In this document: positions 37,330 through 47,037 of the stretch, piece by piece
Numbering within the stretch: the stretch's first letter is position 1
How the letters are laid out: each line of letters opens with the position of its first letter
Source: Pseudothermotoga sp.
Lineage (GTDB): Bacteria; Thermotogota; Thermotogae; Thermotogales; DSM-5069
Direction of reading: 5' to 3'
Assembly (NCBI GenBank): GCA_025060105.1
Contig: JANXCS010000003.1
Coordinates: forward strand, 83,341 to 147,340
Length of the DNA stretch: 64,000 bases
Notes under the pieces: model-generated
Told to the model about the DNA's origin: nothing
The model's input: only the letters and a program-made list of their open reading frames with translations
Databases searched by the model: none
Made by a program: the position numbers and the translations under genes

Positions 37330-37382
37330 TTATGTCACGACTTATTTCAAGACTTGACATAAGAGTTGAAAGGTGATAGATT
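37330..37382 (+). promoter_or_regulatory. Promoter and candidate ROK operator of the ABC importer operon
   Basis: TTGACA (37354-37359) and TAGATT (37377-37382) are separated by 17 nt, an excellent sigma-70-type promoter. An inverted repeat of TTATGTCA (37330-37337) and TGACATAA (37355-37362) has arms 25 nt apart centre to centre. The right arm covers the -35 box and the left arm lies near the -35 region of the divergent regulator, whose TATAAT box is at 37306-37311 on the minus strand. Confidence 0.55.
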
Positions 37383-37418
37383 AAAAATCGGTGAACATCA
37401 TTTCGAGGGGGTGACGTT

Positions 37419-38660
37419 ATGAAGAGGTTTGTGGCGTTGATTTTAACAGTAGTGGCAATCTACGCATTCTCTGCAACAAAAATAAGGTTTTCGTTCTGGG
37501 GTTCACCTGCAGAGCTTCCTCCCTATCAAGAAATCGTGAAGCAATTTCAAGCTGAAAATCCAGACATTCAAATTGAGATCATCAACTATCCTTGGTCAAC
37601 GTATTTTGACAAGATCCAAGCCATGATGGCCGCTGAGGATGCCCCAGATGTGATGTTCTTACACACGATTCCAAGTTGGGCGGCCAAAGGTGTGCTCGAA
37701 GATCTCACACCTTACATTGAGAAATCGAATTTCCCGGTTAAAGCTTACAACCAAGAACTTCTGAGTACGTTCATGTACAAAGGACGCATCTATGGATTTC
37801 CACGTGACAACGACACCACTGTGCTCTTTTACAACAGAGATCTGTTCGACGAAGCCGGCGTACCTTATCCTGACTACTCCTGGGATTGGCAGAAATTCTT
37901 GGATGCCGCCAGAAGACTCACCAAGAGGGATGCACGCGGTAGAGTGACTCAGTGGGGAGTAGTACTTGAAAGAAACAAGTGGCACTTATGGATACACATG
38001 AACGGCGGTAGAATTGTTGATAACTATGACAATCCAACGCGTTGCACACTCAACGAAAGGGCAGCGGTTGAGGCTATCCAGTTCATAGCCGATATGATCC
38101 TGAGCTACAAGGTTGCTCCATCGATCGCTGAACTCGCACAGCTTGGCTCAGCTGCCGAACTTTTCACCACAGGTCGTGTGGCTATGGTTTTGACGAACGC
38201 CGCTCAAATAAACATGTTCTTGACGAACAAGAACTTGAAGTTCGGGGTTGCCCCACTGCCTTACAAAGTGACGAGAACCAACACGCTCGGTGGTGCTGGT
38301 TTCGTCATGTACTCAAAATCCAAGAACAAAGAAGCAGCATGGAAGTTCATGCAATTTCTCTGCGGTCCAAGAGGGCAAGCCATATTCGCCAAGAGTGGAG
38401 ACGCAGTACCAGCGATGAGAACGCCTGAGACAGTGAAAGCTTTCACGAACAACCCACCAAGTGAACAAGAAAGATTGATATTCTTCACTGAAACGAGCTT
38501 CGGTGTCAAGTTCCCACAGATCCCTGGCTGGTGGGAAATATTTGAGTACGTCACTCGAGAATTGGACTACGTTTGGACTGGTCAAAAATCGACGGTTGAA
38601 GTGCTTGAATACGTCACTGAAGAAGTGAACAAAATGATAAAGAAATTTGGAACCTGGTGA
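37419..38660 (+). CDS. MalE-type ABC carbohydrate-binding protein
   Basis: This 413-residue family-1 extracellular solute-binding protein has a signal peptide (MKRFVALILTVVAIYAFSA) and the usual landmarks: IRFSFWGSPAELPPYQEIVKQFQAENPDIQIEI, APDVMFLH, GFPRDNDTTVLFYNRDLFDEAG and AAWKFMQFLCGPRGQ. It delivers an unknown sugar or glycoside to the permeases downstream. No ATPase is encoded nearby, so it likely shares a MsmX/UgpC-type ATPase from elsewhere in the genome. Confidence 0.9.
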   Translation: MKRFVALILTVVAIYAFSATKIRFSFWGSPAELPPYQEIVKQFQAENPDIQIEIINYPWSTYFDKIQAMMAAEDAPDVMFLHTIPSWAAKGVLEDLTPYIEKSNFPVKAYNQELLSTFMYKGRIYGFPRDNDTTVLFYNRDLFDEAGVPYPDYSWDWQKFLDAARRLTKRDARGRVTQWGVVLERNKWHLWIHMNGGRIVDNYDNPTRCTLNERAAVEAIQFIADMILSYKVAPSIAELAQLGSAAELFTTGRVAMVLTNAAQINMFLTNKNLKFGVAPLPYKVTRTNTLGGAGFVMYSKSKNKEAAWKFMQFLCGPRGQAIFAKSGDAVPAMRTPETVKAFTNNPPSEQERLIFFTETSFGVKFPQIPGWWEIFEYVTRELDYVWTGQKSTVEVLEYVTEEVNKMIKKFGTW

Positions 38661-38665
38661 TCCTC

Positions 38666-38687
38666 GCGCGGTGCGTTTGCACCGCGC
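38666..38687 (+). promoter_or_regulatory. Intercistronic hairpin after the MalE-type gene
   Basis: GCGCGGTGC-GTTT-GCACCGCGC forms a 9-bp GC-rich stem starting 6 nt past the stop. Only three U residues follow and the next gene starts 20 nt later, so partial termination or mRNA protection is more likely than full termination. Confidence 0.7.
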
Positions 38688-38706
38688 TTTCAAAGGAGAT
38701 GATTGA

Positions 38707-39528
38707 GTGGTCCAACGCGTCTTTGACGTCCACGTTCATTTCGTGAGCAGAGATGACGAATACACAGAGAGAGTGGAACGTTTATTGGAATATGCTCAAG
38801 AATTCAATGTGAAGAAGATCGTTTTGATCGGAAATTTTGGATCCAACCATTTGGTGGAGAGGGCTTTCAAGGAATATCCCGATATCTTCTTGGGTCTCGC
38901 ACGTATCGACATGGACAGTGAGAAACCAGATATCGTGGACGAATACAAAAACAGGGGGTTTGCTGGTCTGAAAGTCATCCTCACCGCGAAGGACTACGAC
39001 GATCCTTCTTATTTTCCATTCTACGAGAAAGCCGAACGGAACAACATGGTCGTGCTGTTCCACACAGGCATCATAGGTGGGCCGGTGGATTATCTTCTAC
39101 AAGAGCGGAGTGCGATGAGTGAATATGAAGACCAAATACAGCAGATACTGAAAGGCAAATCGTCGGCCAGGATGAGATCCATATTCCTTGACACGATAGC
39201 CAACACTTTTCCGAAGTTGAAGATCATAGGTGCTCACCTAGGCTGGCCAGAGTACATGGTTTCATGTGCTATAGCGAGATGGAGAAAGAACGTCTTCTTC
39301 GATGTTTCCGGTGGAGAGGTGGTGAGGAGACACATCATAGAAGGTAAATACATAAAGAGAGAGATTTCAGTGAGCAAAGTCTTGTTCGGAACCGACAGCA
39401 ACATCGAAAAGATGCCGACGGAGGTTATTTGCTGGTACGATTCGCTCCGTGCCATGGGCTTGAGTTATGAGGAGATCGATGCGATCATGTACAGCAACGC
39501 GGCGAGAATTTTTGATGTGGAGGAATAG
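38707..39528 (+). CDS. Amidohydrolase-superfamily metal-dependent hydrolase
   Basis: The 273-residue TIM-barrel protein has the superfamily metal motif FDVHVHF at the N-terminus, a central His in LFHTGI, another in GAHLGWPEYM and the final Asp in LFGTDSN. This is the amidohydrolase-2 (COG2159) pattern, whose members include decarboxylases, lactonases and small-ester hydrolases. It lies between the binding-protein and permease genes of one importer operon, so it probably acts on the imported compound. GTG start after AAAGGAGATG. Substrate not known. Confidence 0.78.
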   Translation: MVQRVFDVHVHFVSRDDEYTERVERLLEYAQEFNVKKIVLIGNFGSNHLVERAFKEYPDIFLGLARIDMDSEKPDIVDEYKNRGFAGLKVILTAKDYDDPSYFPFYEKAERNNMVVLFHTGIIGGPVDYLLQERSAMSEYEDQIQQILKGKSSARMRSIFLDTIANTFPKLKIIGAHLGWPEYMVSCAIARWRKNVFFDVSGGEVVRRHIIEGKYIKREISVSKVLFGTDSNIEKMPTEVICWYDSLRAMGLSYEEIDAIMYSNAARIFDVEE

Positions 39529-39533
39529 TTCGA

Positions 39534-40415
39534 ATGACACTCAGGAAAAAAGAAGCTCTTGCAGCATGGTTTTTCTTATTGCCCGGTTTCGTCGGTTTCA
39601 CGATTTTCGTTTTTGGAGCGGTGTTGTTTTCTTTGGGCTTGAGTTTCTTCGAGTGGGACATGCTGACCCAACCCACCTTCGTTGGACTAAAGAATTTTAC
39701 CAGGTTACTTTTTGAAGATAAGACTTTCCACTTGGTTTTCAAGAACACTCTTTGGTTCGTGGTTGGCACAGTTCCAACCCGTGTGCTATTGGGTTTGCTA
39801 TTCGCACTCATTCTGGTTAGGAACGTTCCAGGTAGAACCTTCTTCAGAGCTGTCGTGTTTTTGCCTGTGATAATACCGACGGTTGCCGCTGCTATGGTTT
39901 GGAGATGGATTTTCAACGCAGACTTTGGCCTTCTGAACGATTTTCTCTATCACATAGGGGTTTCAAATCTTCCAAGATGGTTGTCACATCCGAGGTGGGC
40001 CCTCACCGCCATCGTGATACTCAGCGTTTGGAAAGATGTTGGGTTCTCAACGGTTCTCTTCATGGCGGGACTACAATCTATTCCTTCCACAGTCTACGAA
40101 GCCGCTAAGCTCGATGGAGCAAACAGTTGGAAGATTTTCCTTCACATCACGCTGCCGTTGCTCTCCCCAACCACTTTCTTTGTGATCGTCATCAACGTCA
40201 TAGCTTCTTTTCAAGTGTTCGATCAAGCTTACGTGCTGACGGGGGGAGGGCCAGGTAACGCAACCAACACGATCGTTTACTACATTTACAACAACGCTTT
40301 TCAATGGTTCAGAATGGGTTATGCCGCTGCGGTCGCTTGGATTCTATTCGGCGCAATCTTCATCGCAACGTTCATTCAGTTCAAATATCAAAAAAGGTGG
40401 GTATATTACGAATGA
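39534..40415 (+). CDS. ABC carbohydrate transporter permease (MalF type)
   Basis: A 293-residue inner-membrane permease with six predicted helices and the EAA loop contacting the ATPase (YEAAKLDGANSWKIFLHITLPLLSPT). The N-terminal FFLLPGFVGFTIFVFGAVLFSLGLSF is typical of MalF-type subunits. Its stop overlaps the ATG of the MalG-type partner. Confidence 0.9.
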   Translation: MTLRKKEALAAWFFLLPGFVGFTIFVFGAVLFSLGLSFFEWDMLTQPTFVGLKNFTRLLFEDKTFHLVFKNTLWFVVGTVPTRVLLGLLFALILVRNVPGRTFFRAVVFLPVIIPTVAAAMVWRWIFNADFGLLNDFLYHIGVSNLPRWLSHPRWALTAIVILSVWKDVGFSTVLFMAGLQSIPSTVYEAAKLDGANSWKIFLHITLPLLSPTTFFVIVINVIASFQVFDQAYVLTGGGPGNATNTIVYYIYNNAFQWFRMGYAAAVAWILFGAIFIATFIQFKYQKRWVYYE

Positions 40416-41239
40416 GAATCAAAGAAAGAATTCTAAATTGGTTCTTGTTCTCCATAATGGTCTTGGTAGCTTTCTTCATGTTGATTCCTTTCTTTTGGAT
40501 GTTTTCTACATCTTTGAAGAGTTTAGGGGAAGTGTTCGAATATCCACCCAAATGGATACCGCGTGAACCTCTCTGGGAGAACTACTCCCGAGTTTGGTCG
40601 GTCGTTCCGTTTGGAAGGTATCTTCTGAACAGTTTGATCGTTTCAAGCTGTATAACGTTTTTACATCTGCTGGTCGCTTCGCTCAGTGCTTATGCGTTCG
40701 CGAGATTGAACTTCCCTGGCAGAGACAAACTTTTCCTGCTCTATCTAGCGACTCTCATGATACCAGGTCAAGTCACGATGATTCCGAACTTCATCCTCAT
40801 AAAGTTGCTGAGGTTGACCGACACTTACACTGGTCTGATTCTGCCGAACGTTTTCACAGCCTTCGGAGTTTTTCTATTGAGACAATTTTTCTTGACCATA
40901 CCCAAAGACTACGAAGACGCTGCGAGAATAGATGGTGCCTCGAGGTTTTACATCTATTCTAGAATAATTCTGCCGCTCTCTATCCCTGCTGTGTCCACTT
41001 TGGCCATCTTCACGTTCGTGTTCCAATGGAACAATCTCCTCTGGCCACTCGTGGTTGTGAGCAAAGATTCGATGAAGACCATAACTTTGGGGCTTGCAAG
41101 TTTTCAAGGCATGTATGGTACCACATGGAATCTGCTCATGGCCGCAGCGATGATGGGTGTGTTACCATCCATAGTGGCATTCCTGCTGGGGCAAAGGTAT
41201 CTCATAAAAGGTGTGACGCTGACGGGTTTGAAAGCCTAA
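40412..41239 (+). CDS. ABC carbohydrate transporter permease (MalG type)
   Basis: The 275-residue partner permease begins at ATG 40412, overlapping the previous stop. It has six hydrophobic segments, the EAA loop (YEDAARIDGASRFYIYSRIILPLSIPAV) and a MalG-type C-terminal tail RYLIKGVTLTGLKA. The frame is open upstream to 40304, but that part is the other permease gene in another frame. The 3' end meets purD on the other strand with a 4-nt overlap. Confidence 0.9.
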   Translation: MRIKERILNWFLFSIMVLVAFFMLIPFFWMFSTSLKSLGEVFEYPPKWIPREPLWENYSRVWSVVPFGRYLLNSLIVSSCITFLHLLVASLSAYAFARLNFPGRDKLFLLYLATLMIPGQVTMIPNFILIKLLRLTDTYTGLILPNVFTAFGVFLLRQFFLTIPKDYEDAARIDGASRFYIYSRIILPLSIPAVSTLAIFTFVFQWNNLLWPLVVVSKDSMKTITLGLASFQGMYGTTWNLLMAAAMMGVLPSIVAFLLGQRYLIKGVTLTGLKA

Positions 41240-42480
41240 TTCATGTTCAACGCGACATCTTTTCTATAATGTACGCCTTTGAAATGTATTTTTTGAACCT
41301 CGCGGTACACCCTTTCCCTAGCTTCTGTGTATGTTTTTGCCGTCGCACAGACGTTGAGCACTCTACCTCCGCTCGTGATGAATCTGCCGTCTACAAGTTT
41401 CGTACCAGCATGGAAAATCAGAACCTCAACTAATTCTAAGCCTTCTATGGTGAAACCAACTTCGTAGTCCCCTGGATACCCCGCACTGGCCAGAACAACA
41501 CACACACATTTTTCATCCAACCAGTCGAGCTTGAGTTTTGACAATTTGCCCTCAACTACAGCGAAACATATTTCACTGAGATTCGTCTTCATTAGTGGAA
41601 GTACAACTTGAGTTTCAGGATCGCCAAATCTCGCGTTGAACTCCAACACTTTTGGCCCTTGGTTTGTGATCATGAGGCCGATGTAGAGTATCCCTTTGTA
41701 GATGATGCCCTCTTTTTGAAACGCAAGTGAGAGTTTCTCAAGAACGTTCCTTCTCACCATTTCGAAAATTTCTTCGCTGTAATGAGGTGCCGGAGCAACG
41801 GCTCCCATACCACCGGTGTTCGGGCCTCGGTCGTGATCGTGAGCTCTTTTGTAATCCATGGCACTCAAAAGCGGTACGAAATCTTCACCGTCACTCAAGA
41901 CCATCAAGCTCACTTCTCTTCCTGAGAGAAACTCTTCGATGATGATCATCTTTCCAGCCTCACCGAAAATTCGCTTTCTCATGAGTGAATCGATCGCTCG
42001 AAGGGCTTCGTGATGATTCAAAGCGATGTAGGTCCCCTTCCCTTGCGCCAGTCCGTCTGCCTTTATCACTATTGGAAATTCGCACGTCTCGATGTGCCTT
42101 TCTGCTTGCACGGCGTCATCGAATACTCTGAACCTTGCCGTGGGCACACCGTACTTTTCCATCAGGCATTTAGCGAAAACTTTGCTGCTCTCAATCTTTG
42201 CAGCTTTTCTATTCGGTCCGAAAACTTTCAAACCTTTCGCTTCGAACTCATCGACTAAACCTTCCGCGAGGTATGCCTCAGGACCAACCACGGTTAAATC
42301 CACACGCTCTTTCAACGCGAGTTCCAATATATCGTGAACCGTTCGCGCATCGAAGCACTTTGCGTTCAACGATATGCCACCGTTTCCTGGGGCACAAAGT
42401 ATCTCTAAACTTTTTTCTTGCGAAAACTTCCAAACAAGCGCGTGCTCCCGACCACCGCCGCCGACAACCAAGATCTTCAT
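41236..42480 (-). CDS. purD: Phosphoribosylamine-glycine ligase
   Basis: The 414-residue ATP-grasp ligase joins glycine to phosphoribosylamine, the second purine step. It has the N-terminal MKILVVGGGGREHAL, KADGLAQGKGTYIA, and the metal-binding C-terminal part FNARFGDPETQVVLPLM. The ATG at 42480 starts the conserved region; the frame open to 42549 overlaps purH. It is the last gene of the purine operon, which ends tail to tail with the MalG-type permease. Confidence 0.93.
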   Translation of the reverse strand: MKILVVGGGGREHALVWKFSQEKSLEILCAPGNGGISLNAKCFDARTVHDILELALKERVDLTVVGPEAYLAEGLVDEFEAKGLKVFGPNRKAAKIESSKVFAKCLMEKYGVPTARFRVFDDAVQAERHIETCEFPIVIKADGLAQGKGTYIALNHHEALRAIDSLMRKRIFGEAGKMIIIEEFLSGREVSLMVLSDGEDFVPLLSAMDYKRAHDHDRGPNTGGMGAVAPAPHYSEEIFEMVRRNVLEKLSLAFQKEGIIYKGILYIGLMITNQGPKVLEFNARFGDPETQVVLPLMKTNLSEICFAVVEGKLSKLKLDWLDEKCVCVVLASAGYPGDYEVGFTIEGLELVEVLIFHAGTKLVDGRFITSGGRVLNVCATAKTYTEARERVYREVQKIHFKGVHYRKDVALNMN

Positions 42481-42490
42481 GTAGATCACC

Positions 42491-44005
42491 TCAGTGTTTG
42501 AAATGACGTGTCCCCGTGAAAACCATCGCCATGCCATATTTGTTTGCAACTTCGATCACTTCATCGTCCCTGATGGAACCTCCAGGTTGGATGATGGCCG
42601 AAACCCCACTCTTCGCTGCGAGTTCCACCGCGTCGGGAAAGGGAAAAAATGCGTCGGAGGCTAACACTGATCCTTTAGAATTTTCACCTGCGATCCTCAA
42701 ACAATGTTCCGTAGGCCAGAGTCTGTTCGGTTGCCCCATACCAACGGCGAGGGTGCTTCGATCCTTGGCAAGCACGATGGCGTTCGACTTGACGTGTTTT
42801 ACGACCTTCCATGCGAACAACAAATCTCGTAGCTCTTTTTCTGTTGGCTTTCTTTGACTGACTATCCTCAACTCTCGATAATCGATCTCATCGGGAGTTT
42901 GGAAGAGCAAACCACCAGACAACTTTCTTAAATCGTAAATGTCAACCTTTTCTTCGAGACTGACCCTCAGCAATCTTAAGTTTTTCTTTTTCTTAAGTAT
43001 CGATAAAGCTTCCTCGCTGTAAGAGGGGGCAACGACAACCTCTAGGAAAATGTCAGCCATTCTTTGTGCCGTTTCACCATCGAGCGTTCTGTTGAAAGCA
43101 ATGATCCCTCCGAAGATCGATACTGGATCTGCTGACAATACTTTCTCGAAGGCTTGTAATAAAGTTTCTGCACACGCGACGGCACATGGATTTGCATGTT
43201 TTACAACGACACAGCAAGGCTCATCGAATTCTTTCACTGTGGAGGATGCAGAATCAGCATCGACGAGGTTGTTGAAGGACAATTCTTTACCGTGTAGTTT
43301 TTGTGCGTTCACTATACCATCTCTCGACAACGGATCTTTGTAGAGCGCCGCCTTCTGGTGTGGATTTTCACCGTAACGAAGCTCACAAACCTTTTCGTAG
43401 GTGAGAGTTAAAAGCTGCGGGAAGAATTCTTCTGCAAATCTAGAGAAATAGGACGAAACAATGGCATCGTACCAAGCACTGTACTGAAAAGCTTTGCATG
43501 CGAGTTTCAGTCTATCTTCTAAAGATAAGGAACCATCCTTCAATTTTTTGGCGACCCAGCCGTAATCCGAAACGTCACACAGCGGTACAACGTGCTTGAA
43601 ATTCTTGGCCGCCGCACGCAACATCGCAGGTCCACCGATGTCAATGAATTCAACTATCTCATCCAAATCGTTCTTCTCTTCGATGGCATTTTTGAACGGA
43701 TAGAAGTTGACCACAACCACATCGATGGGTTCTATTCCCAACCTTTCGAGTTCTCCGATTTGGTTCGGATCATCGCGGTCAGCCAAGATCGCTGCATGGA
43801 TGTATGGATGAAGGCTTTTCACCTTACCCCCCAACAGTTGGTTGAACGAGGTGATGCTCGAGGTTGGTACGACGGCCACACCATTTTTAAGCAAATATTC
43901 TGCTGTACCCCCTGTACTCATTATGGTGAAACCGAGTCTGGCAAGCTCGCCCACAAGGTCGAGGATACCACTTTTATCCCACACCGATATCAAAGCATTC
44001 TTCAC
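42491..44005 (-). CDS. purH: Bifunctional AICAR transformylase / IMP cyclohydrolase
   Basis: At 504 residues this enzyme performs the last two steps to IMP. The N-terminal MGS-like cyclohydrolase domain has SVWDKSGILDLVGELARLGFTIMSTGGTAEYL; the C-terminal transformylase has the KHANPCAVA motif with the catalytic Lys-His pair and GQPNRLWPTE near the end. The ATG overlaps the purN stop as ATGA. Confidence 0.93.
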   Translation of the reverse strand: MKNALISVWDKSGILDLVGELARLGFTIMSTGGTAEYLLKNGVAVVPTSSITSFNQLLGGKVKSLHPYIHAAILADRDDPNQIGELERLGIEPIDVVVVNFYPFKNAIEEKNDLDEIVEFIDIGGPAMLRAAAKNFKHVVPLCDVSDYGWVAKKLKDGSLSLEDRLKLACKAFQYSAWYDAIVSSYFSRFAEEFFPQLLTLTYEKVCELRYGENPHQKAALYKDPLSRDGIVNAQKLHGKELSFNNLVDADSASSTVKEFDEPCCVVVKHANPCAVACAETLLQAFEKVLSADPVSIFGGIIAFNRTLDGETAQRMADIFLEVVVAPSYSEEALSILKKKKNLRLLRVSLEEKVDIYDLRKLSGGLLFQTPDEIDYRELRIVSQRKPTEKELRDLLFAWKVVKHVKSNAIVLAKDRSTLAVGMGQPNRLWPTEHCLRIAGENSKGSVLASDAFFPFPDAVELAAKSGVSAIIQPGGSIRDDEVIEVANKYGMAMVFTGTRHFKH

Positions 44006-44637
44006 ACACTTTCCCTCCTGATCAGCACTCTTCTTCCCTCGATCTTCAATCTGCCTTCGGCGAACAACTTGATCGCTTGAGGAAGCAATTCATGCTCGAC
44101 GTTCTTCACCCTCTCCGCGAGCGTTTCAGGTGTATCCTCGTCGAGCACTTCAACAGCTTTCTGGAGGATGATCGGTCCTCCATCGACGCTCTCGTCCACG
44201 AAATGGATCGTCACACCGGTGATCTTTACACCATACTGCAAAACGGCTTCGTGCACTCTCATACCATAGTATCCAGGACCACAGAATGCGGGTATGAGTG
44301 AGGGATGAACGTTCATGATTCTCCATCTGAAAGCACTTATGAAATGTGGGGAGAGGATGTTCAAAAAGCCTGCCAAGACCACCAGGTCAACCCCGTAAGA
44401 ATTGAGAATCTCTATCATCTTGCTTTCGTATTCGACTTGATCTTTGAAGTCCTTCTTTCTCACGATATAAGTGGGTATACCGAAACTTCTGGCCTTCTCC
44501 AAAGCTGGGGCGTTCTCTCTACTGCTTATCACAACTGAAACTGTGGCTGGTATCTCTTGAGTCAAGCATCTTCGAACGATCGCGACCATGTTCGAACCAG
44601 TACCAGACACCAAAACACCTAAAGACAACCTACTCAA
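44002..44637 (-). CDS. purN: Phosphoribosylglycinamide formyltransferase
   Basis: The 211-residue folate-dependent GAR transformylase has the N-terminal LGVLVSGTGSNMVAI, the catalytic Asn-His-Asp set in RIMNVHPSLIPAFCG and VHFVDESVDGGPII, and the usual length. The ATG overlaps the purM stop. Presence of PurN means the operon uses 10-formyl-tetrahydrofolate for this step rather than formate through PurT. Confidence 0.92.
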   Translation of the reverse strand: MSRLSLGVLVSGTGSNMVAIVRRCLTQEIPATVSVVISSRENAPALEKARSFGIPTYIVRKKDFKDQVEYESKMIEILNSYGVDLVVLAGFLNILSPHFISAFRWRIMNVHPSLIPAFCGPGYYGMRVHEAVLQYGVKITGVTIHFVDESVDGGPIILQKAVEVLDEDTPETLAERVKNVEHELLPQAIKLFAEGRLKIEGRRVLIRRESV

Positions 44638-45647
44638 AGAACGATTCCCCTTTCACCACGTTTCACTTCACCCAAAAACCACACCTGCTCTCCTTCCTCT
44701 TTCAACTTTTTTGCAATCTCGTCGGCTTGATCTCGATCGACTATCAAGACAAAGCCGATGCCCATGTTGAAAGTTCGAAACATCTCCCGATCGCTTAAAT
44801 CACCGAGTCGTTGAATGAGCTGGAATATGAAAGGAACACTCCACGATGTTCTGTCTATCCTCGCTTCCAATCCGTTCGGCAGAACCCTCGGTATGTTCTC
44901 GAGGATGCCCCCACCCGTTATGTGGGCCATGGCATGGATCGCTGGGCTCAACGCCTTCAAGACACTTTTCACATATATCCGCGTTGGGGTTAGCAACTCT
45001 TCTCCCAAAGTTTTCGCAAGTTCATCTATATAGCTATCGATCGTGTAGTGCTCAAATAGCACCTTTCTTGCGAGTGAAAATCCGTTGCTGTGCATTCCAC
45101 TCGAAGCCAAGCCGAGTATCACATCGTTTTCCACCACTCTTGAGCCATCGATGAGCTTTTCCCGCTCGACTATACCCACGGCGAACCCTGCCAAATCGTA
45201 TTCTCCTTCTTTGTAAAAATCTGGCATTTGGGCCGTCTCACCACCGATCAACGCACAACCAGCTTGTAAGCAACCTTCCACGATGCCCTTGATGATCGAC
45301 TGTAATCGATCAAGCTCGAGTTTTGCAGTGGCTATGTAGTCTAGGAAGAAGAGTGGTTTTGCGCCGTGTACCAACACATCGTTCACACACATCGCCACAC
45401 AATCGATGCCCACAGTGTCGTGTTTATCCATGAGAAAGGCTATCTTCAACTTGGTTCCCACTCCGTCGGCACCAGACACCAACACTGGTTTGTCGTAACC
45501 TGAAGGTAACTCGTAAAAACCTCCGAACGAACCTATATCGCCCAGAACTTCCTTCGTGTAGGTGAAACGCGCAAGACGCTTGATGAATTCAACGTTTTTA
45601 TTGGCCGCATCGAGATCAACGCCAGCTTCTTTGTAAGATCTAAACAT
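44634..45647 (-). CDS. purM: Phosphoribosylformylglycinamidine cyclo-ligase (AIR synthetase)
   Basis: This enzyme of about 337 residues makes AIR from FGAM and ATP. Landmarks are SYKEAGVDLDAANKNVEFIK, GSFGGFYELP, VSGADGVGTKLKIAF, VAMCVNDVLVHGAKPLFFLDYIA and GGETAQMPDFY. The ATG at 45647, after GAGAGG, is used; the frame open to 45740 covers the purF 3' end and is not conserved. Confidence 0.93.
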   Translation of the reverse strand: MFRSYKEAGVDLDAANKNVEFIKRLARFTYTKEVLGDIGSFGGFYELPSGYDKPVLVSGADGVGTKLKIAFLMDKHDTVGIDCVAMCVNDVLVHGAKPLFFLDYIATAKLELDRLQSIIKGIVEGCLQAGCALIGGETAQMPDFYKEGEYDLAGFAVGIVEREKLIDGSRVVENDVILGLASSGMHSNGFSLARKVLFEHYTIDSYIDELAKTLGEELLTPTRIYVKSVLKALSPAIHAMAHITGGGILENIPRVLPNGLEARIDRTSWSVPFIFQLIQRLGDLSDREMFRTFNMGIGFVLIVDRDQADEIAKKLKEEGEQVWFLGEVKRGERGIVL

Positions 45648-45651
45648 CCTC

Positions 45652-47037
45652 TCATCCTTTCTCGAACAAGTACTTCGTGTTCTCGCAAGGTACCTCAACC
45701 GGGTAGGATCCGTCGAAGCACGCAAGGCAAAGATGTTCACGCGACATCCCTGTGGCTTTCAACAATCCCTCCATGCTCAGATATCCAAGTGAGTCAGCAC
45801 CTATCATTCGTTCTATCTCCTTTTCAGCGAGCACCGATGCCACGAGTTCCCTTCTGTCCGAAGTATCAACGCCGAAGTAGCAACTGTACCTTATGGGAGG
45901 TGAGGCGATCCTCACATGAACGGATTTCGCTCCCACATCCTTGAGCATCTGCACGATTTGACTCATGGTTGTGCCTCTCACGATCGAATCGTCCACCAAA
46001 ACGACCCTTTTGTCTTTGACCAAATCCTTCAGTGCGTTCAATTTCAATTTGACTCCCAGGCTTCTGAGCTTTTGGGAAGGTTGTATGAAGGTCCTCCCTA
46101 CATATCTGTTCTTGATCAAGCCCATTCCGTAGTTTATGCCGGATTGACTGGCATAACCTATCGCCGCGATCGTTCCAGAATCCGGTACACCCACGACGAT
46201 ATCTGCCTCTACTGGTTGTTCCATCGCGAGAAGTCTTCCCGCCATCTCGCGAACTGAATAGACGCTTTTACCTTTGAAGAAACTGTCCGGTCTAGCAAAA
46301 TAGACGAATTCAAAAATACAAAACGATTCGGTTGAAGAATCGATCATAAGAGTCTCCAAACCGTCTTTATCCACCACCACAACTTCCCCAGGTTCGATCT
46401 CTCTGATGAACTTGGCACCAACTGTATCTAGAGCCACAGTTTCCGAGGCGAAGACGATTCTATCGTTCAAAGATCCCATACAGAGGGGTCTGAAACCTTT
46501 AGGATCTCTCACCGCCAGAAGTCTTTGATCATCCATGATCAGCAAACAGTAAGCCCCTTTAGCGATGTTCATGAGATCCAAACACGCCTGAGCGAGATCC
46601 GTTTGAGATTCGAGCAATTGAAGGGCCAATAGCTCGCTATCGGTCGTTGTGCGAAAGGTTATATGCTTGGTTGTCATGCGAGTTCTGAGTTCCTTCGCAT
46701 TCACGAGGTTTCCGTTGTGAACAACCGCGATCGTTTTTCCCTTCCATTCAACGACGATCGGCTGTGCGTTATCGAAAAGGTTCGAACCAGTAGTCGAGTA
46801 CCTAACGTGCCCCACGGCCAGTTGACCGGACAATTCATCTAAAATCTCTTCGTTGAAGACCTCGTTGACTAACCCCAAGCCTTTGTGAAATTTGATCCTT
46901 CGTCCATCGGATACGGCTATACCCGCACTCTCTTGACCTCTGTGTTGTAGAGCGATGAGTCCGTAATAAACCAGCTTCGAAATTTTAGGATCAAAACTCG
47001 GTGAAAAGATACCAAATAGGCCGCAGGCTTCTTTCAT
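45652..47037 (-). CDS. purF: Amidophosphoribosyltransferase
   Basis: The 461-residue enzyme starts the purine pathway from PRPP and glutamine. The N-terminal nucleophile Cys follows a four-residue propeptide ([11 protein letters not shown]). [17 protein letters not shown], the PRPP loop [13 protein letters not shown] and the C-terminal cysteines of [11 protein letters not shown], which may bind an iron-sulfur cluster as in Bacillus PurF, are present. The ATG overlaps the purL stop. Confidence 0.93.
   Translation of the reverse strand: MKEACGLFGIFSPSFDPKISKLVYYGLIALQHRGQESAGIAVSDGRRIKFHKGLGLVNEVFNEEILDELSGQLAVGHVRYSTTGSNLFDNAQPIVVEWKGKTIAVVHNGNLVNAKELRTRMTTKHITFRTTTDSELLALQLLESQTDLAQACLDLMNIAKGAYCLLIMDDQRLLAVRDPKGFRPLCMGSLNDRIVFASETVALDTVGAKFIREIEPGEVVVVDKDGLETLMIDSSTESFCIFEFVYFARPDSFFKGKSVYSVREMAGRLLAMEQPVEADIVVGVPDSGTIAAIGYASQSGINYGMGLIKNRYVGRTFIQPSQKLRSLGVKLKLNALKDLVKDKRVVLVDDSIVRGTTMSQIVQMLKDVGAKSVHVRIASPPIRYSCYFGVDTSDRRELVASVLAEKEIERMIGADSLGYLSMEGLLKATGMSREHLCLACFDGSYPVEVPCENTKYLFEKG

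Noticed and set aside
43592..44080. 162-residue frame antisense to purH/purN
   Set aside because: It crosses the junction of two conserved purine genes and has no start signal.
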